Shown in pieces: positions 25,335-33,882 of a stretch of DNA of 64,000 nucleotides (the first letter of the stretch is position 1; every line of letters begins with the position of its first letter). The DNA lies in assembly GCA_934513205.1 (NCBI GenBank), contig CAKSWU010000008.1, positions 1-64,000 of the forward strand. The letters run 5' to 3'. The DNA is from an uncultured Faecalibacterium sp. GTDB lineage: Bacteria > Bacillota > Clostridia > Oscillospirales > Ruminococcaceae. The notes beneath the pieces were generated by a model. The model had not been told where the DNA came from and did no database searches. It was given only the letters and a program-made list of their open reading frames with translations. Both the position numbers and the translations under genes were made by a program.

Positions 25335-27095
25335 ATGAAACAGCTTATCTCCCGCCGCAGCTTTCTGAAGGCTGCAGGCGTCACGACAGCCGCTGCTGCG
25401 GTGACTCTGGGTGCGCCTGCCGCATCTGCCTGCTGGACCGGCAACGCTCAGGACGTGACCATCCTGTACACCAACGATGTGCATACTTATATTGATAAGC
25501 AGAGCCCCAAGTTGACCTATGCTGCCATCGCCGCCCTGAAGAAGAGCTATCAGGATGACGGCAAAAAGGTCCTGCTGGTGGATGCCGGCGACCACATTCA
25601 GGGCACGGCTTACGGCTCCATGGACGAGGGTGCTACCATTATCCAGCTGATGAACGCAGCCGGCTATGATGTGGCTACCCCCGGCAACCATGAGTTTGAC
25701 TATGGCATGGACCGCGCCAAGGCCGTTTTGAAGGAAGCCGATTACCCGTATCTGTCCTGCAACTGGGTCTACGAGCCGCTGGGCACCCGTGTGCTGCCCG
25801 ACATCAAGCTGTTCGTCATCGGTGGACGCCGGATCGCTTTTGTCGGCGTTACCACCCCCGAGACCTTCACCAAGTCCACGCCGTCTTACTTCATGGACAA
25901 GAGTCAGAAACGCTACATCTATGATATTCTGGGCGGCGATGACGGTCAGAAGCTGTACAAGGCAGTGCAGCGCTCCATTGACAAAGCACGTCTTGTGGCG
26001 GATTATGTGATCGGTCTGGGCCATCTTGGCGTGGATCCTTCCTCTGCTCCATGGACCAGTAAGGAAGTTATCGCCCACACCTCCGGCTTTGACGCTTTCA
26101 TTGACGGTCACTCGCATACCGTTATGGAGAGCGAGAAGGTAAAGGATGCCTCCGGCAAGGAAGTCACCCTGACCCAGACCGGCTCCTACTTTGCCAATGT
26201 GGGCGAGATGACCATCAAAGCTGACGGCTCCATCGAGACCCGGTTGGTGTCCACCTATGAAGGGCTAGACAGTGCTGTGGCAGCCATCCAGACCGGCTGG
26301 GTCAGCACCGTGGACGATATGCTGGGCGAGAAGATCGCTGTGGGCGATACCAACTTCTATGTTTCCGACCCCGCCACCGGCAAGCGCCGCATCCGCTCTG
26401 CCGAGACCAACCTCGGTGACTTTGTGGCCGACGGCATCTACACCTACTTCAATGAGGTGGAGAAGCTGCACTGCGACATTGCTCTGATGAACGGCGGCGG
26501 CATCCGCGCTGATGTGCCTGCCGGCGACTGGACCTTCAAGACCTGCAAGCAGGTCAGTCCCTTTGGCAATGTTGCCTGCCTGATGTCGGTTACCGGCAAG
26601 CAGATCCAGGATGCACTGGAGTTCGCAGCCCGCTTTGCAGGCGAGGATGGCAAGGAGAACGGCGGCTTCCTGCATGTGGCAGGTGCCACCTACGAGATCC
26701 ACACCGATCTCCCCAATACGGTTCAAACCGACGATAAGAACGTCTGGATCGGCAGCGCCACCGGCACCCCGCGTGTGCAGAACGTGAAGATCTATGACAA
26801 GGCTTCCGGCTCTTATGTGCCGCTGGATCCGAACAAGACCTATGCACTGGCTGGCATGAACTACACCCTGCGCAATCTGGGCGATGGTTTTGCCATGTTC
26901 GACGGCGCCGAGCTGATCAAGGACTATGTGTCGGAAGACTACCTTGTCATGGCAACCTACGCCATGAGCTTTGGCGGCGTGGATGCTGCGGGTCTGCCGC
27001 ACCTGTCCAGCGCCAACAGCCCGCTGGCTTCTTACCCCGGCTACCTGCTGAACTACGAGGAGCCCTACGGCGCAGGCCGCATCACTATTCTGTAA
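25335..27095 (+). CDS. Exported bifunctional metallophosphatase/5'-nucleotidase (UshA/YfkN-like)
   Basis: A 586-residue protein with a signal peptide containing a twin-arginine motif (Ser6-Arg-Arg-Ser-Phe-Leu-Lys12) and Ala-rich core. The metallophosphatase domain carries TNDVHTYID, DAGDHIQG and GNHEFDYG; the C-terminal 5'-nucleotidase domain carries NGGGIRADVPAGDWTF and closes with LNYEEPYGAGRITIL. It hydrolyses extracellular nucleotides to nucleosides, and possibly cyclic nucleotides or UDP-sugars. No sortase signal or lipobox is present, so it is released or held by an uncleaved signal. GAGGTCG lies near the ATG. It is monocistronic, closed by a 17-base-stem terminator. Confidence 0.92.
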   Translation: MKQLISRRSFLKAAGVTTAAAAVTLGAPAASACWTGNAQDVTILYTNDVHTYIDKQSPKLTYAAIAALKKSYQDDGKKVLLVDAGDHIQGTAYGSMDEGATIIQLMNAAGYDVATPGNHEFDYGMDRAKAVLKEADYPYLSCNWVYEPLGTRVLPDIKLFVIGGRRIAFVGVTTPETFTKSTPSYFMDKSQKRYIYDILGGDDGQKLYKAVQRSIDKARLVADYVIGLGHLGVDPSSAPWTSKEVIAHTSGFDAFIDGHSHTVMESEKVKDASGKEVTLTQTGSYFANVGEMTIKADGSIETRLVSTYEGLDSAVAAIQTGWVSTVDDMLGEKIAVGDTNFYVSDPATGKRRIRSAETNLGDFVADGIYTYFNEVEKLHCDIALMNGGGIRADVPAGDWTFKTCKQVSPFGNVACLMSVTGKQIQDALEFAARFAGEDGKENGGFLHVAGATYEIHTDLPNTVQTDDKNVWIGSATGTPRVQNVKIYDKASGSYVPLDPNKTYALAGMNYTLRNLGDGFAMFDGAELIKDYVSEDYLVMATYAMSFGGVDAAGLPHLSSANSPLASYPGYLLNYEEPYGAGRITIL

Positions 27096-27116
27096 AATTA
27101 TATTTCCTGTGAAAAG

Positions 27117-27160
27117 GCGAACCCGGAAAGTCCTGCGGACTTTCCGGGTTCGCTCTTTCT
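27117..27160 (+). terminator. Strong intrinsic terminator after the 5'-nucleotidase gene
   Basis: GCGAACCCGGAAAGTCC (27117-27133) and GGACTTTCCGGGTTCGC (27137-27153), perfect 17-base arms with a 3-base loop, followed by TCTTTCT. Confidence 0.88.
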
Positions 27161-27194
27161 ATAATAATTTCCCGTGCAGAATGATACGAACAGA

Positions 27195-27224
27195 AAAGCC
27201 ACCTGAGTTTCCTCAGATGGCTTT
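27195..27224 (-). terminator. Terminator downstream of tRNA-Gln, possibly bidirectional
   Basis: AAAGCCACCTGAG (27195-27207) pairs with CTCAGATGGCTTT (27212-27224), with one G-U. On the minus strand it lies 4 bases beyond the tRNA 3' end and is followed by TTTTCTGTT. Confidence 0.85.
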
Positions 27225-27228
27225 GTTT

Positions 27229-27302
27229 TGGTTGGGGATGAGAGAATCGAACTCCCACAAGTAGAGTCAGAGTCTACCGCACTACCACTATGCAAATCCC
27301 CA
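27229..27302 (-). tRNA. tRNA-Gln (anticodon CUG)
   Basis: On the minus strand the acceptor TGGGGAT pairs with ATCCCCA, including the U1-A72 pair typical of tRNA-Gln. The anticodon arm is GTAGA-CTCTGAC-TCTAC with CTG at plus positions 27268-27270, the T-arm is GGGAG-TTCGATT-CTCTC, and CCA is encoded. Confidence 0.93.
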
Positions 27303-27345
27303 ATATCCTGTTGTGTCTCGCGGAGTGAACCGCCCAACATGTGCT

Positions 27346-27374
27346 ATTATACGGGAAAAGCCCGGAGTTGTCAA
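27346..27374 (-). promoter_or_regulatory. Consensus promoter of tRNA-Gln
   Basis: On the minus strand a perfect TTGACA (plus 27369-27374), 17-base spacer and perfect TATAAT (plus 27346-27351), about 37 bases upstream of the tRNA. Confidence 0.93.
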
Positions 27375-27480
27375 GCACTTTTTGAAATTTTTTGCAAAAA
27401 CTGGAAAAGAGACGTACTTTCGCGGGAGTTTTTGGAAAGTCGGGTGGGACTTTGTGGTTCATCCGGGGGATTTTAAAGTG

Positions 27481-27510
27481 TTGACAGTAACATATAAAGG
27501 GGAGTATTAT
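27481..27510 (+). promoter_or_regulatory. Promoter of the AT-rich coiled-coil gene
   Basis: TTGACA at 27481-27486, 18-base spacer, TATTAT at 27505-27510, about 32 bases before the ATG. Confidence 0.7.
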
Positions 27511-27548
27511 CAATACACAGATTAAAAATACAAAGGATGGTGTGATAG

Positions 27549-28604
27549 ATGACAACTGCGGAACTGAAAGAATACCTCGGAATGGTCGTTCAAGTTGAAA
27601 AAGAAGTTGATACACAAGAACGATTGCGTCAAAAACTAAGTTGCGAAGAAAATGAATATGATGAAAAAATTGCGAACATTACAAAGGTAATGGGAAAAAT
27701 AAGAGAACCTCATAAACCAACTCATACGCAAAAAAATAAGGAGAAAGCCAAAAATAGAATATGTACAGGCGTAGTCATGCTTGTTATATTTGTAATGATG
27801 TATTTTACCGCAACTATTATGGTTGAACGGCATCTTGACCAAAATATACTGGCGGATTTATTTGCGATTGTGGCTTTTGTAGATGCAATTTTAGGAGGTT
27901 CTTTCCTTTTAACTGGAATAGGTGCCTATTTAGCAGCACCCGGAAGAGATAATCAGATTTATAAAGATGAAGTCAATAAGTATAGAGAGCAAAGCAAAGT
28001 GTACGAAACGATGCAAAGAGACAACCAAAATCGGACAGAACAAATAAGACGGTTGGAAAATCAAAAGAGAGTGGCTGAGGTATATCGTCAAAAGGTGGAA
28101 AATTCGCTTGCTACCAGTAAACGGAACCTTGAAAAAATGTACAGTTATAATGTGATATATCCAAAGTACCGCAATTATGTGATGGTAAGTTCGATTTATG
28201 AGTATATCTGCGCTGGTCGCTGTACAACGCTGGAAGGTCACGAAGGTGCATATAACATTTTGGAACTGGAGATGAAGCTTAACCATATCAGTACACAACT
28301 TGATAGAGTGATTATGAATCTTGAAGCAATTAGGGCAAATCAGTACATGCTGTACAGTTGCTTGCAGGAGTCAAACCGTAAGATGAACATATTGTTGCAG
28401 GAAGAAAGCCGAATTGCAGATTCGATGCAGGAATTCGGTGCACAGAGCTACGAGATGAACCGACGTCTTGGCGAATTACAGCATTCTTCGGAACTGGCAA
28501 ATTATCTGGCCGAATGCAACAACCGTCAGCTGAGCTACATGAACCGTATGAACTACCTTGCGGGTCATTACGAGAACCCCTATGGCAACTACGCCCCAGT
28601 ATGA
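27549..28604 (+). CDS. Hypothetical coiled-coil protein with two transmembrane helices, AT-rich
   Basis: A 351-residue protein I cannot assign to a family. In order it has a charged, helical N-terminal region (about 1-65), two hydrophobic helices (about 70-92 and 100-128) and a long polar helical region (about 135-335) rich in Glu, Arg, Gln and Asn that is probably coiled coil, ending in a Tyr/Asn-rich tail (RMNYLAGHYENPYGNY). The termini would lie on the same side, probably cytoplasmic. AAAGGATGGTG precedes the ATG. Codons are markedly AT-rich for the first 900 bases and closer to the genome norm near the 3' end. It is next to tRNA-Gln, which fits recent acquisition, but no integrase or direct repeat accompanies it. 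Confidence 0.8.
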   Translation: MTTAELKEYLGMVVQVEKEVDTQERLRQKLSCEENEYDEKIANITKVMGKIREPHKPTHTQKNKEKAKNRICTGVVMLVIFVMMYFTATIMVERHLDQNILADLFAIVAFVDAILGGSFLLTGIGAYLAAPGRDNQIYKDEVNKYREQSKVYETMQRDNQNRTEQIRRLENQKRVAEVYRQKVENSLATSKRNLEKMYSYNVIYPKYRNYVMVSSIYEYICAGRCTTLEGHEGAYNILELEMKLNHISTQLDRVIMNLEAIRANQYMLYSCLQESNRKMNILLQEESRIADSMQEFGAQSYEMNRRLGELQHSSELANYLAECNNRQLSYMNRMNYLAGHYENPYGNYAPV

Positions 28605-28688
28605 TGCCACGCTTCGGCAGGTTCTGCGCACCGCACCGCCTATACTGGAAGGTACAAAACCTTACAAAGCACCAGAAGGAGGATGCCT

Positions 28689-28976
28689 ATGCCGGAACGA
28701 ACCACCCAAAACGCCCAGACCCTGCTTTCGCCCCGCGTCCCGCGGGACACCGAGCACGAGCGCTACCACCCGGAGCTGGAGGAGGAGCTGAAGGAATGCC
28801 TGTTTTGTCTGAAGCGCAACGAGATGATGTTTGACATGGAGGTGGACACGGATCTGATCGAGCAGCGCATCTACGAGCGGCAGGCGCTGCTGTGCCGTTA
28901 CCGGTACTTACTGGCGCGCGCCCGGGAGCTGGGGCTGCATACAGTGCTGACCCGTTACCAGCCCATGGGCGTGTGA
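28689..28976 (+). CDS. DUF2508 family protein (YaaL-like)
   Basis: A 95-residue, highly charged, mostly helical protein. The pattern ELEEELKECLFCLKRNEMMFD followed by DLIEQRIYERQALLCRYRYLL is the DUF2508 signature (paired helices with the conserved Phe-Asp, Leu-Ile and Arg-Tyr-x-Tyr-Leu). Function is unknown; in Bacillus the homologue yaaL is next to recR. ATG 28689 is favoured because AGAAGGAGG ends at 28682; an in-frame ATG at 28683 overlaps that site. Here it lies just upstream of the SCIFF genes but is separated from them by their promoter. Confidence 0.8.
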   Translation: MPERTTQNAQTLLSPRVPRDTEHERYHPELEEELKECLFCLKRNEMMFDMEVDTDLIEQRIYERQALLCRYRYLLARARELGLHTVLTRYQPMGV

Positions 28977-28996
28977 AAATGGTCTGTGAAATAATC

Positions 28997-29025
28997 TTGA
29001 CAAAAGGCGCGCTGCGTGATATCCT
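28997..29025 (+). promoter_or_regulatory. Promoter of the SCIFF operon
   Basis: TTGACA at 28997-29002, 17 bases, TATCCT at 29020-29025, giving a leader of about 65 bases before the SCIFF start. Confidence 0.75.
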
Positions 29026-29096
29026 ATTACAAGATAAAAGCGTACCGGGACGATACCCGGCGCGATAAATTTTTGAGAGTTAGAGAGGTTTCTATC

Positions 29097-29243
29097 ATGG
29101 AGCGTATCAAGACTATTGCTACTCGTGACCTGACCAAGAGCGTTAAGACCGGCGGCTGCGGCGAGTGCCAGACTTCCTGCCAGTCCGCTTGCAAGACCTC
29201 CTGCGGCGTGGCTAACCAGCAGTGCGAGAACAGCAACAAGTAA
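29097..29243 (+). CDS. scfA: SCIFF peptide (six cysteines in forty-five residues), ranthipeptide precursor
   Basis: A 48-residue precursor with cysteines at 21, 24, 28, 32, 36 and 43 in the segment GGCGECQTSCQSACKTSC and beyond, the diagnostic SCIFF pattern that is nearly universal in Clostridia. The conserved leader MERIKTIATRDLTKSVKTGG is the recognition part. The neighbouring radical SAM enzyme forms thioether bonds between cysteines and nearby threonine or other residues. AGAGAGG precedes the ATG. The mature function in clostridia is linked by published work to signalling, but is not settled. No protease or exporter gene lies next to it. Confidence 0.96.
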   Translation: MERIKTIATRDLTKSVKTGGCGECQTSCQSACKTSCGVANQQCENSNK

Positions 29244-29257
29244 TTTCTGCAAACCTT

Positions 29258-29286
29258 ATGCCGCCTTTGCCGGGCGGCATTTTTTT
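29258..29286 (+). terminator. Terminator/attenuator between the SCIFF gene and its maturase
   Basis: ATGCCGCC (29258-29265) pairs with GGCGGCAT (29273-29280), followed by seven T residues. Partial read-through would give many peptide transcripts per maturase transcript. Confidence 0.85.
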
Positions 29287-29310
29287 GTGTAATCTGGAAT
29301 GGAGTGTAAA

Positions 29311-30762
29311 ATGGTACATCAGTATCAATTGAACGGTTATAACATCGTGCTGGACACCTGCAGCGGCTCGGTGCACGTTGTGGACGAGGTGGCTTACGAT
29401 GTCATCGCCATGTACCCGGAGCATACCGCAGACGAGATCGTTGCCGCCATGCTGGCAAAGTACGGCAGCCGCCCGGACGTGACCGAGGAGGATCTGCGCC
29501 AGTGCATCGACGATGTGACCAGCCTGAAGGAAAACGGCAAGCTGTGGAGCCCGGATGTCTATAAGGACATGGCTTTCGACTTCAAGAACCGCAACACCGT
29601 GGTAAAGGCGCTGTGCCTGCACGTTGCCCATAGCTGCAACCTGAGCTGCTCTTACTGCTTTGCCTCACAGGGACGCTACCACGGCGACCGCGCCCTGATG
29701 AGCTTTGAGGTGGGCAAGCGCGCCATGGACTTCCTCATCGAGAACAGCGGCACCCGCCGCAATCTGGAAGTGGACTTCTTTGGCGGTGAGCCGCTGATGA
29801 ACTTTGATATGGTCAAAAAGCTGGTGGCCTACTGCCGCGAGCAGGAGAAGATCCATAACAAGAACTTCCGCTTTACCATGACCACCAACGGTATGCTCAT
29901 TGATGACGACGTTATCGACTTCTGCAACAAGGAGTGCCACAACGTGGTGCTGAGTCTGGACGGCCGCAAGGAGGTCAACGACCGCTTCCGCGTGGACTGC
30001 GCAGGCAACGGCAGCTACGACCGCATCGTGCCCAAGTTCCAGGAGTTCGTCAAGAAGCGCGGCGACAAGAACTACTATATGCGCGGCACCTATACCCACT
30101 TTAACACCGACTTCACCAACGATATCTTCCACATGGCAGACCTTGGCTTTACCGAGCTGAGCATGGAGCCGGTGGTCTGCGACCCCAGCGACCCCAGTGC
30201 CCTGACCGAGGCCGACCTGCCCATCCTGAAGGAGCAGTACGAGATCCTTGCCAAGGAGATGATCAAGCGCGACCGCGAGGGCAGAGGTTTTACCTTCTAC
30301 CACTACATGATCGACCTGACCGGCGGCCCCTGCATCTATAAGCGCATCTCCGGCTGCGGCTCCGGCACCGAGTACATGGCGGTTACCCCTTGGGGCGACT
30401 TGTACCCCTGCCACCAGTTCGTGGGCGACCCCAAGTACCTGCTGGGCGATATCTGGAAGGGTGTTACCAACACCGCCGTGCGGGATGAGTTTAAGCACTG
30501 CAATGCCTATGCCCGCAAGGAGTGCCAGGACTGCTGGGCAAAGCTGTATTGCTCTGGCGGCTGCGCTGCCAACTCCTACCACGCCACCGGCAGCATTACC
30601 GGTGTGTACGAGTACGGCTGCGAGCTGTTCAAAAAGCGTATGGAGTGCGCCATTATGATCAAGGTTGCGGAGAATCAGGAACTGGCTGCCAAGGGCATCG
30701 AGGTGCCCATTGAGCTGGGCTCCACCTGCAACGCCTGCGCTGATGGCGAAGCCTGCGAATGA
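29311..30762 (+). CDS. scfB: SCIFF radical SAM maturase (thioether-forming)
   Basis: From ATG 29311 (GGAATGGAG upstream; the in-frame ATG at 29299 overlaps it) 483 residues. The N-terminal part (HQYQLNGYNIVLD) resembles a RiPP recognition element as in other SCIFF maturases. The radical SAM cluster is Cys109-x3-Cys113-x2-Cys116 (SCNLSCSYC), followed by DFFGGEPLMNFD. The C-terminal SPASM domain has the cysteines in SGCGSG, YPCHQF, CQDCW and CSGGCAANSY, which bind two auxiliary clusters. It installs thioether crosslinks on the peptide encoded just upstream. Its stop overlaps the next start by 4 bases. Confidence 0.96.
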   Translation: MVHQYQLNGYNIVLDTCSGSVHVVDEVAYDVIAMYPEHTADEIVAAMLAKYGSRPDVTEEDLRQCIDDVTSLKENGKLWSPDVYKDMAFDFKNRNTVVKALCLHVAHSCNLSCSYCFASQGRYHGDRALMSFEVGKRAMDFLIENSGTRRNLEVDFFGGEPLMNFDMVKKLVAYCREQEKIHNKNFRFTMTTNGMLIDDDVIDFCNKECHNVVLSLDGRKEVNDRFRVDCAGNGSYDRIVPKFQEFVKKRGDKNYYMRGTYTHFNTDFTNDIFHMADLGFTELSMEPVVCDPSDPSALTEADLPILKEQYEILAKEMIKRDREGRGFTFYHYMIDLTGGPCIYKRISGCGSGTEYMAVTPWGDLYPCHQFVGDPKYLLGDIWKGVTNTAVRDEFKHCNAYARKECQDCWAKLYCSGGCAANSYHATGSITGVYEYGCELFKKRMECAIMIKVAENQELAAKGIEVPIELGSTCNACADGEACE

Positions 30763-32177
30763 GCATGACCACTCCCATCGTGGATTTTGTGCGCAGCTAT
30801 GCACAGTCCGGTGTTTCACGGCTGCACATGCCCGGGCACAAGGGACAGAGCCTGCTGGGCTTTGAGCCGTTGGACATCACAGAGATCAAAGGTGCCGACG
30901 AACTGTACGAAGCAGACGGCATCATTGCTGAAAGCGAGGCCAACGCCACCCGGCTGTTTGGCACGGCGCACAGCTATTACAGCACCGAGGGCTCGTCTCA
31001 GTGCATCCGTGCCATGCTGTTTCTGGCGATGCAAGGTGCACTGCAAAGCGGCAAGCGCCCGGTGCTGCTGGCGGCCCGCAACGCCCACAAGGCGCTGCTG
31101 TATGCGGCGGCGCTGCTGGATTTTGACATCCAATGGCTGTGGCCTGCGCCGGAAGATGCCGGAACGCTGTGCAGCTGTCCCGTTTCTGCTGCAAAATTGA
31201 CCGAAACACTTTTTGCCCTGCGCCAGCAGGGACGGGCCGCATTCGGAGTCTACCTCACCAGTCCGGACTATCTGGGCGGCAGGCAGAACATTGCTGCGCT
31301 GGCAATGGTGTGCAAGGAGAACGGCGTGCCGCTTCTGGTGGATAATGCCCATGGAGCGTATCTGCGGTTTCTGCCCGGAGGCAGTCAGCATCCCATTGCG
31401 CTGGGGGCAGCCATGTGCTGCGATTCTGCCCATAAAACCCTGCCGGCGGTCACCGGCGGAGCGTATCTGCATCTTGGACCGGATGCACCGATTCAGGACG
31501 AGGCCGCAGTACGCGGTGCGCTGGCGCTGTTTGGCTCTACCAGCCCGTCTTACCTGATCCTGCAATCGCTGGACGCCTGCAATGCGCAGTTGGCAGGAGA
31601 CTGGCCCCGGCGGCTGCAGCAGTGCTGTGATGCCCTGACCACACTGCGTCGGGAGCTGAATGCGCAGGCAGCGGAAAGGCACTGCCCGGTCCCGCTGGTG
31701 CGGGAAAGCGAGCCGTTGAAGATCACGCTGGACGCTGCCGCTCTGGGACGGAACGGTGCGGAGCTGGCTGACCTTCTGCGTGCTGCACAAATCGAGTGCG
31801 AGTATGCGGATCCGCGTTATGTGGTCCTGATGTTCACCCCGGAAAATCCCCGCCTGGACTACGAACGCCTGACCGCCGCGCTGTGCACAGAACTGCAGAA
31901 GCTGCCCCAGAACCTGCCGCAGCCTGTACAGGGCGCCAGTGGATTTGTTCAACTGGAGCAGCAGTGCAGGGCGCGATGCTCCATCCGGCAGGCAGTGTTT
32001 GCCCCGCAGGAGGTCCTTCCGGCAGAGCAGGCGCTGGGGCGCATCTGTGCCATGCCTACGGTATCCTGCCCGCCCGCGATCCCGATCGTTGTCAGCGGCG
32101 AAGAAGTCACGGCTGCCGCACAGAAATTGATGCGGCAGTATCATGTGCAGACCCTTTCGGTCCTGCGGGAGAAATAA
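30759..32177 (+). CDS. Orn/Lys/Arg decarboxylase-family PLP enzyme
   Basis: A 472-residue fold-type I PLP protein of the short YaaO/SpeA class. HMPGHKG at about 23-29, the SAHKTLPAVTGGAYL segment with the PLP lysine at 226, and VDNAHGAYLRF are typical. Such enzymes decarboxylate arginine, lysine or ornithine for polyamine synthesis. It lacks the N-terminal wing domain of the large inducible decarboxylases. The start overlaps the end of the SCIFF maturase gene by 4 bases (ATGA), so translation is coupled; whether this is functional or just genome order is unknown. A terminator follows at once. Confidence 0.88.
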   Translation: MSMTTPIVDFVRSYAQSGVSRLHMPGHKGQSLLGFEPLDITEIKGADELYEADGIIAESEANATRLFGTAHSYYSTEGSSQCIRAMLFLAMQGALQSGKRPVLLAARNAHKALLYAAALLDFDIQWLWPAPEDAGTLCSCPVSAAKLTETLFALRQQGRAAFGVYLTSPDYLGGRQNIAALAMVCKENGVPLLVDNAHGAYLRFLPGGSQHPIALGAAMCCDSAHKTLPAVTGGAYLHLGPDAPIQDEAAVRGALALFGSTSPSYLILQSLDACNAQLAGDWPRRLQQCCDALTTLRRELNAQAAERHCPVPLVRESEPLKITLDAAALGRNGAELADLLRAAQIECEYADPRYVVLMFTPENPRLDYERLTAALCTELQKLPQNLPQPVQGASGFVQLEQQCRARCSIRQAVFAPQEVLPAEQALGRICAMPTVSCPPAIPIVVSGEEVTAAAQKLMRQYHVQTLSVLREK

Positions 32178-32184
32178 AGCCTTC

Positions 32185-32220
32185 AAAGAGCACGATGTTA
32201 TACAGCATCGTGCTCTTTTT
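32185..32220 (+). terminator. Intrinsic terminator of the SCIFF-maturase-decarboxylase operon
   Basis: AAAGAGCACGATG (32185-32197) and CATCGTGCTCTTT (32206-32218), perfect 13-base stem ending in TTTTT. Confidence 0.93.
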
Positions 32221-32286
32221 GAGTCTATTTCCGCAGCAACGTGCATACCTTTCAGATAGAAACGGACAGGGAAAGGAGCACACTGC

Positions 32287-33807
32287 ATGGAACTGAAGAT
32301 CTTTCGGGACACCCTGCCGCAGGCCGGTGCAGACTGCACCGCCAAGGCGGAGCTCCCGCTGGAGACCGAGATCCTGATCTCGGACTATCTGCCGCCGGTG
32401 TTCAAGCTGGTCAAGTGCTTTGCAAAGCCGGTGGTGCTGCAAAAGCAGCTGCAGCCCGGACGGCTGACGCTGGAGGGCTATCTGCGCTGCACGGCATTTT
32501 ATCAGGGCGAAGGGGATGCCGGACTGTGCCAAACGGAACAGAAGCTGCCCTTTTCCCGGCAGCTGGAGGTGCCGGATGCTCCCTACACTTCGTGGATGGC
32601 CATGGTGGAGGGACAGACTGAATATCTGAACTGCCGTGCAGTCACGCCCCGCCGCATCGAAGTCCGCGGCGCATTCGGCCTTCTCGTGACATTGCGCACG
32701 CAGCACCAGACCGAGGTGATCACCGCGCTGGCAGATGGAGGCATCGAGCAGCGGCTGCAGACTCTCAGCGGCGTGCGCAGCGCGGCTGTGGTGGAAAAGC
32801 TTGTGGCAGCAGAAGGCGAACTGCTGTTTGCCAAGCCGCCGGCAGCAGTGCTGGACATCACGGGGAACGCCTCGGTGCGGGAGGTGAAGCTCCTGTCCGG
32901 GAAAGCGGTGGTCAAGGGCGAGATCCGGGTCCAGTGTGCATGGAGAGCAGAAGGGGAGACATCTCTGCAAAATCAGGCCGCCGCACTACCCTTCCAACAG
33001 GTCGTGGACATGAACGGCGTCACAGAGGATTGCAAATGTCTCTGCGTGCTGGAGCCTGTGGGGTTCACCCTTACAGAAGGAGAACAGGATACGGAAAGTC
33101 AGTTGACGGCAAGCGTCCTGATGCATCTGCATGCGTGGCGTCCGTTCCAGCTGCAGACTGTATCCGATGCCTTCTCCACACAGTTTGAGACACGCATCAC
33201 AGCCCAGCCCACGGCGGTGGAACAACTGGTCTGTATGCTGAATGAGACATCGACCGCCACCGTCTCGGGCCCTCTGCCGGATGCGGGAGCACAGCTGCGC
33301 GCCTGCTTTGTGTCTTATGGCCCGGTTCAGGCCGTCATGGCAGAGGATGGCGGGGTGCTTGTTGCCCGGGCAGTTGCTACGGCACTGGCAGAAAACAGCC
33401 TTGGTGAGCTGGAAAGCTACGAAAAGACCATGGAGTTCCGTTTTCCGCTGGCGGCAGACAATCTGCAGGACGCACAGCTTTCGGCAGAATGCTGGCTGAC
33501 CACCGAGAACGTACAATGCAGCTGCAGCGGCGGCACACTGGAAGTCACTGTGACTGCCCGGGCAGAAGGGGCGGTGCTCTGCCGCAGAGTCCGCAATGGC
33601 ATTGGGTCTATCGAGCTGGGAGATGCTTTGACCGTCCCGGACCCGGAGGTCTCGCTGCGCATCTATTATGCGCAGCCCGGAGAAGAGCTGTTTTCCATCG
33701 CCCGGCGGTTCCATGTTTCGCCATCCCGGATGATGGAGGCAAACGGACTGGATGCCGGCACACAGATCTTGACACAGGCACAGCATTTTCTGATCCCTGG
33801 AGCATGA
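32287..33807 (+). CDS. DUF3794 (SPOCS) and LysM domain protein, SipL-like
   Basis: A 506-residue protein with repeated SPOCS/DUF3794 beta-rich modules through most of its length and a C-terminal LysM motif (about 458-503, YYAQPGEELFSIARRFHVS to ILTQAQHFLIP). This architecture matches SipL, which in Clostridioides binds the ATPase SpoIVA through its LysM domain to anchor the spore coat. There is no signal peptide, consistent with action on the mother-cell side. GGAAAGGAG lies before the ATG. It is monocistronic. SpoIVA is not in the window, so the coat role is by homology of domain order only. Confidence 0.8.
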   Translation: MELKIFRDTLPQAGADCTAKAELPLETEILISDYLPPVFKLVKCFAKPVVLQKQLQPGRLTLEGYLRCTAFYQGEGDAGLCQTEQKLPFSRQLEVPDAPYTSWMAMVEGQTEYLNCRAVTPRRIEVRGAFGLLVTLRTQHQTEVITALADGGIEQRLQTLSGVRSAAVVEKLVAAEGELLFAKPPAAVLDITGNASVREVKLLSGKAVVKGEIRVQCAWRAEGETSLQNQAAALPFQQVVDMNGVTEDCKCLCVLEPVGFTLTEGEQDTESQLTASVLMHLHAWRPFQLQTVSDAFSTQFETRITAQPTAVEQLVCMLNETSTATVSGPLPDAGAQLRACFVSYGPVQAVMAEDGGVLVARAVATALAENSLGELESYEKTMEFRFPLAADNLQDAQLSAECWLTTENVQCSCSGGTLEVTVTARAEGAVLCRRVRNGIGSIELGDALTVPDPEVSLRIYYAQPGEELFSIARRFHVSPSRMMEANGLDAGTQILTQAQHFLIPGA

Positions 33808-33810
33808 GTA

Positions 33811-33854
33811 AACCGAGAACGCTGCACAGCCTTTTTGCAGCGTTCTCGGTTTTT
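33811..33854 (+). terminator. Intrinsic terminator after the SipL-like gene
   Basis: AACCGAGAACGCTGCA (33811-33826) and TGCAGCGTTCTCGGTT (33836-33851), perfect 16-base stem with T-run. Confidence 0.93.
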
Positions 33855-33882
33855 GGATGCAAAATAATTTTCCAAAGCCCTT

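Noticed and set aside
23277..26117. Long open frame (946 codons) on the minus strand
   Set aside because: It is antisense to the oleate hydratase and 5'-nucleotidase genes. Strong G/C bias at third codon positions suppresses stops in this frame, and the translation is a low-complexity Val/His/Gly/Gln-rich protein without known motifs.
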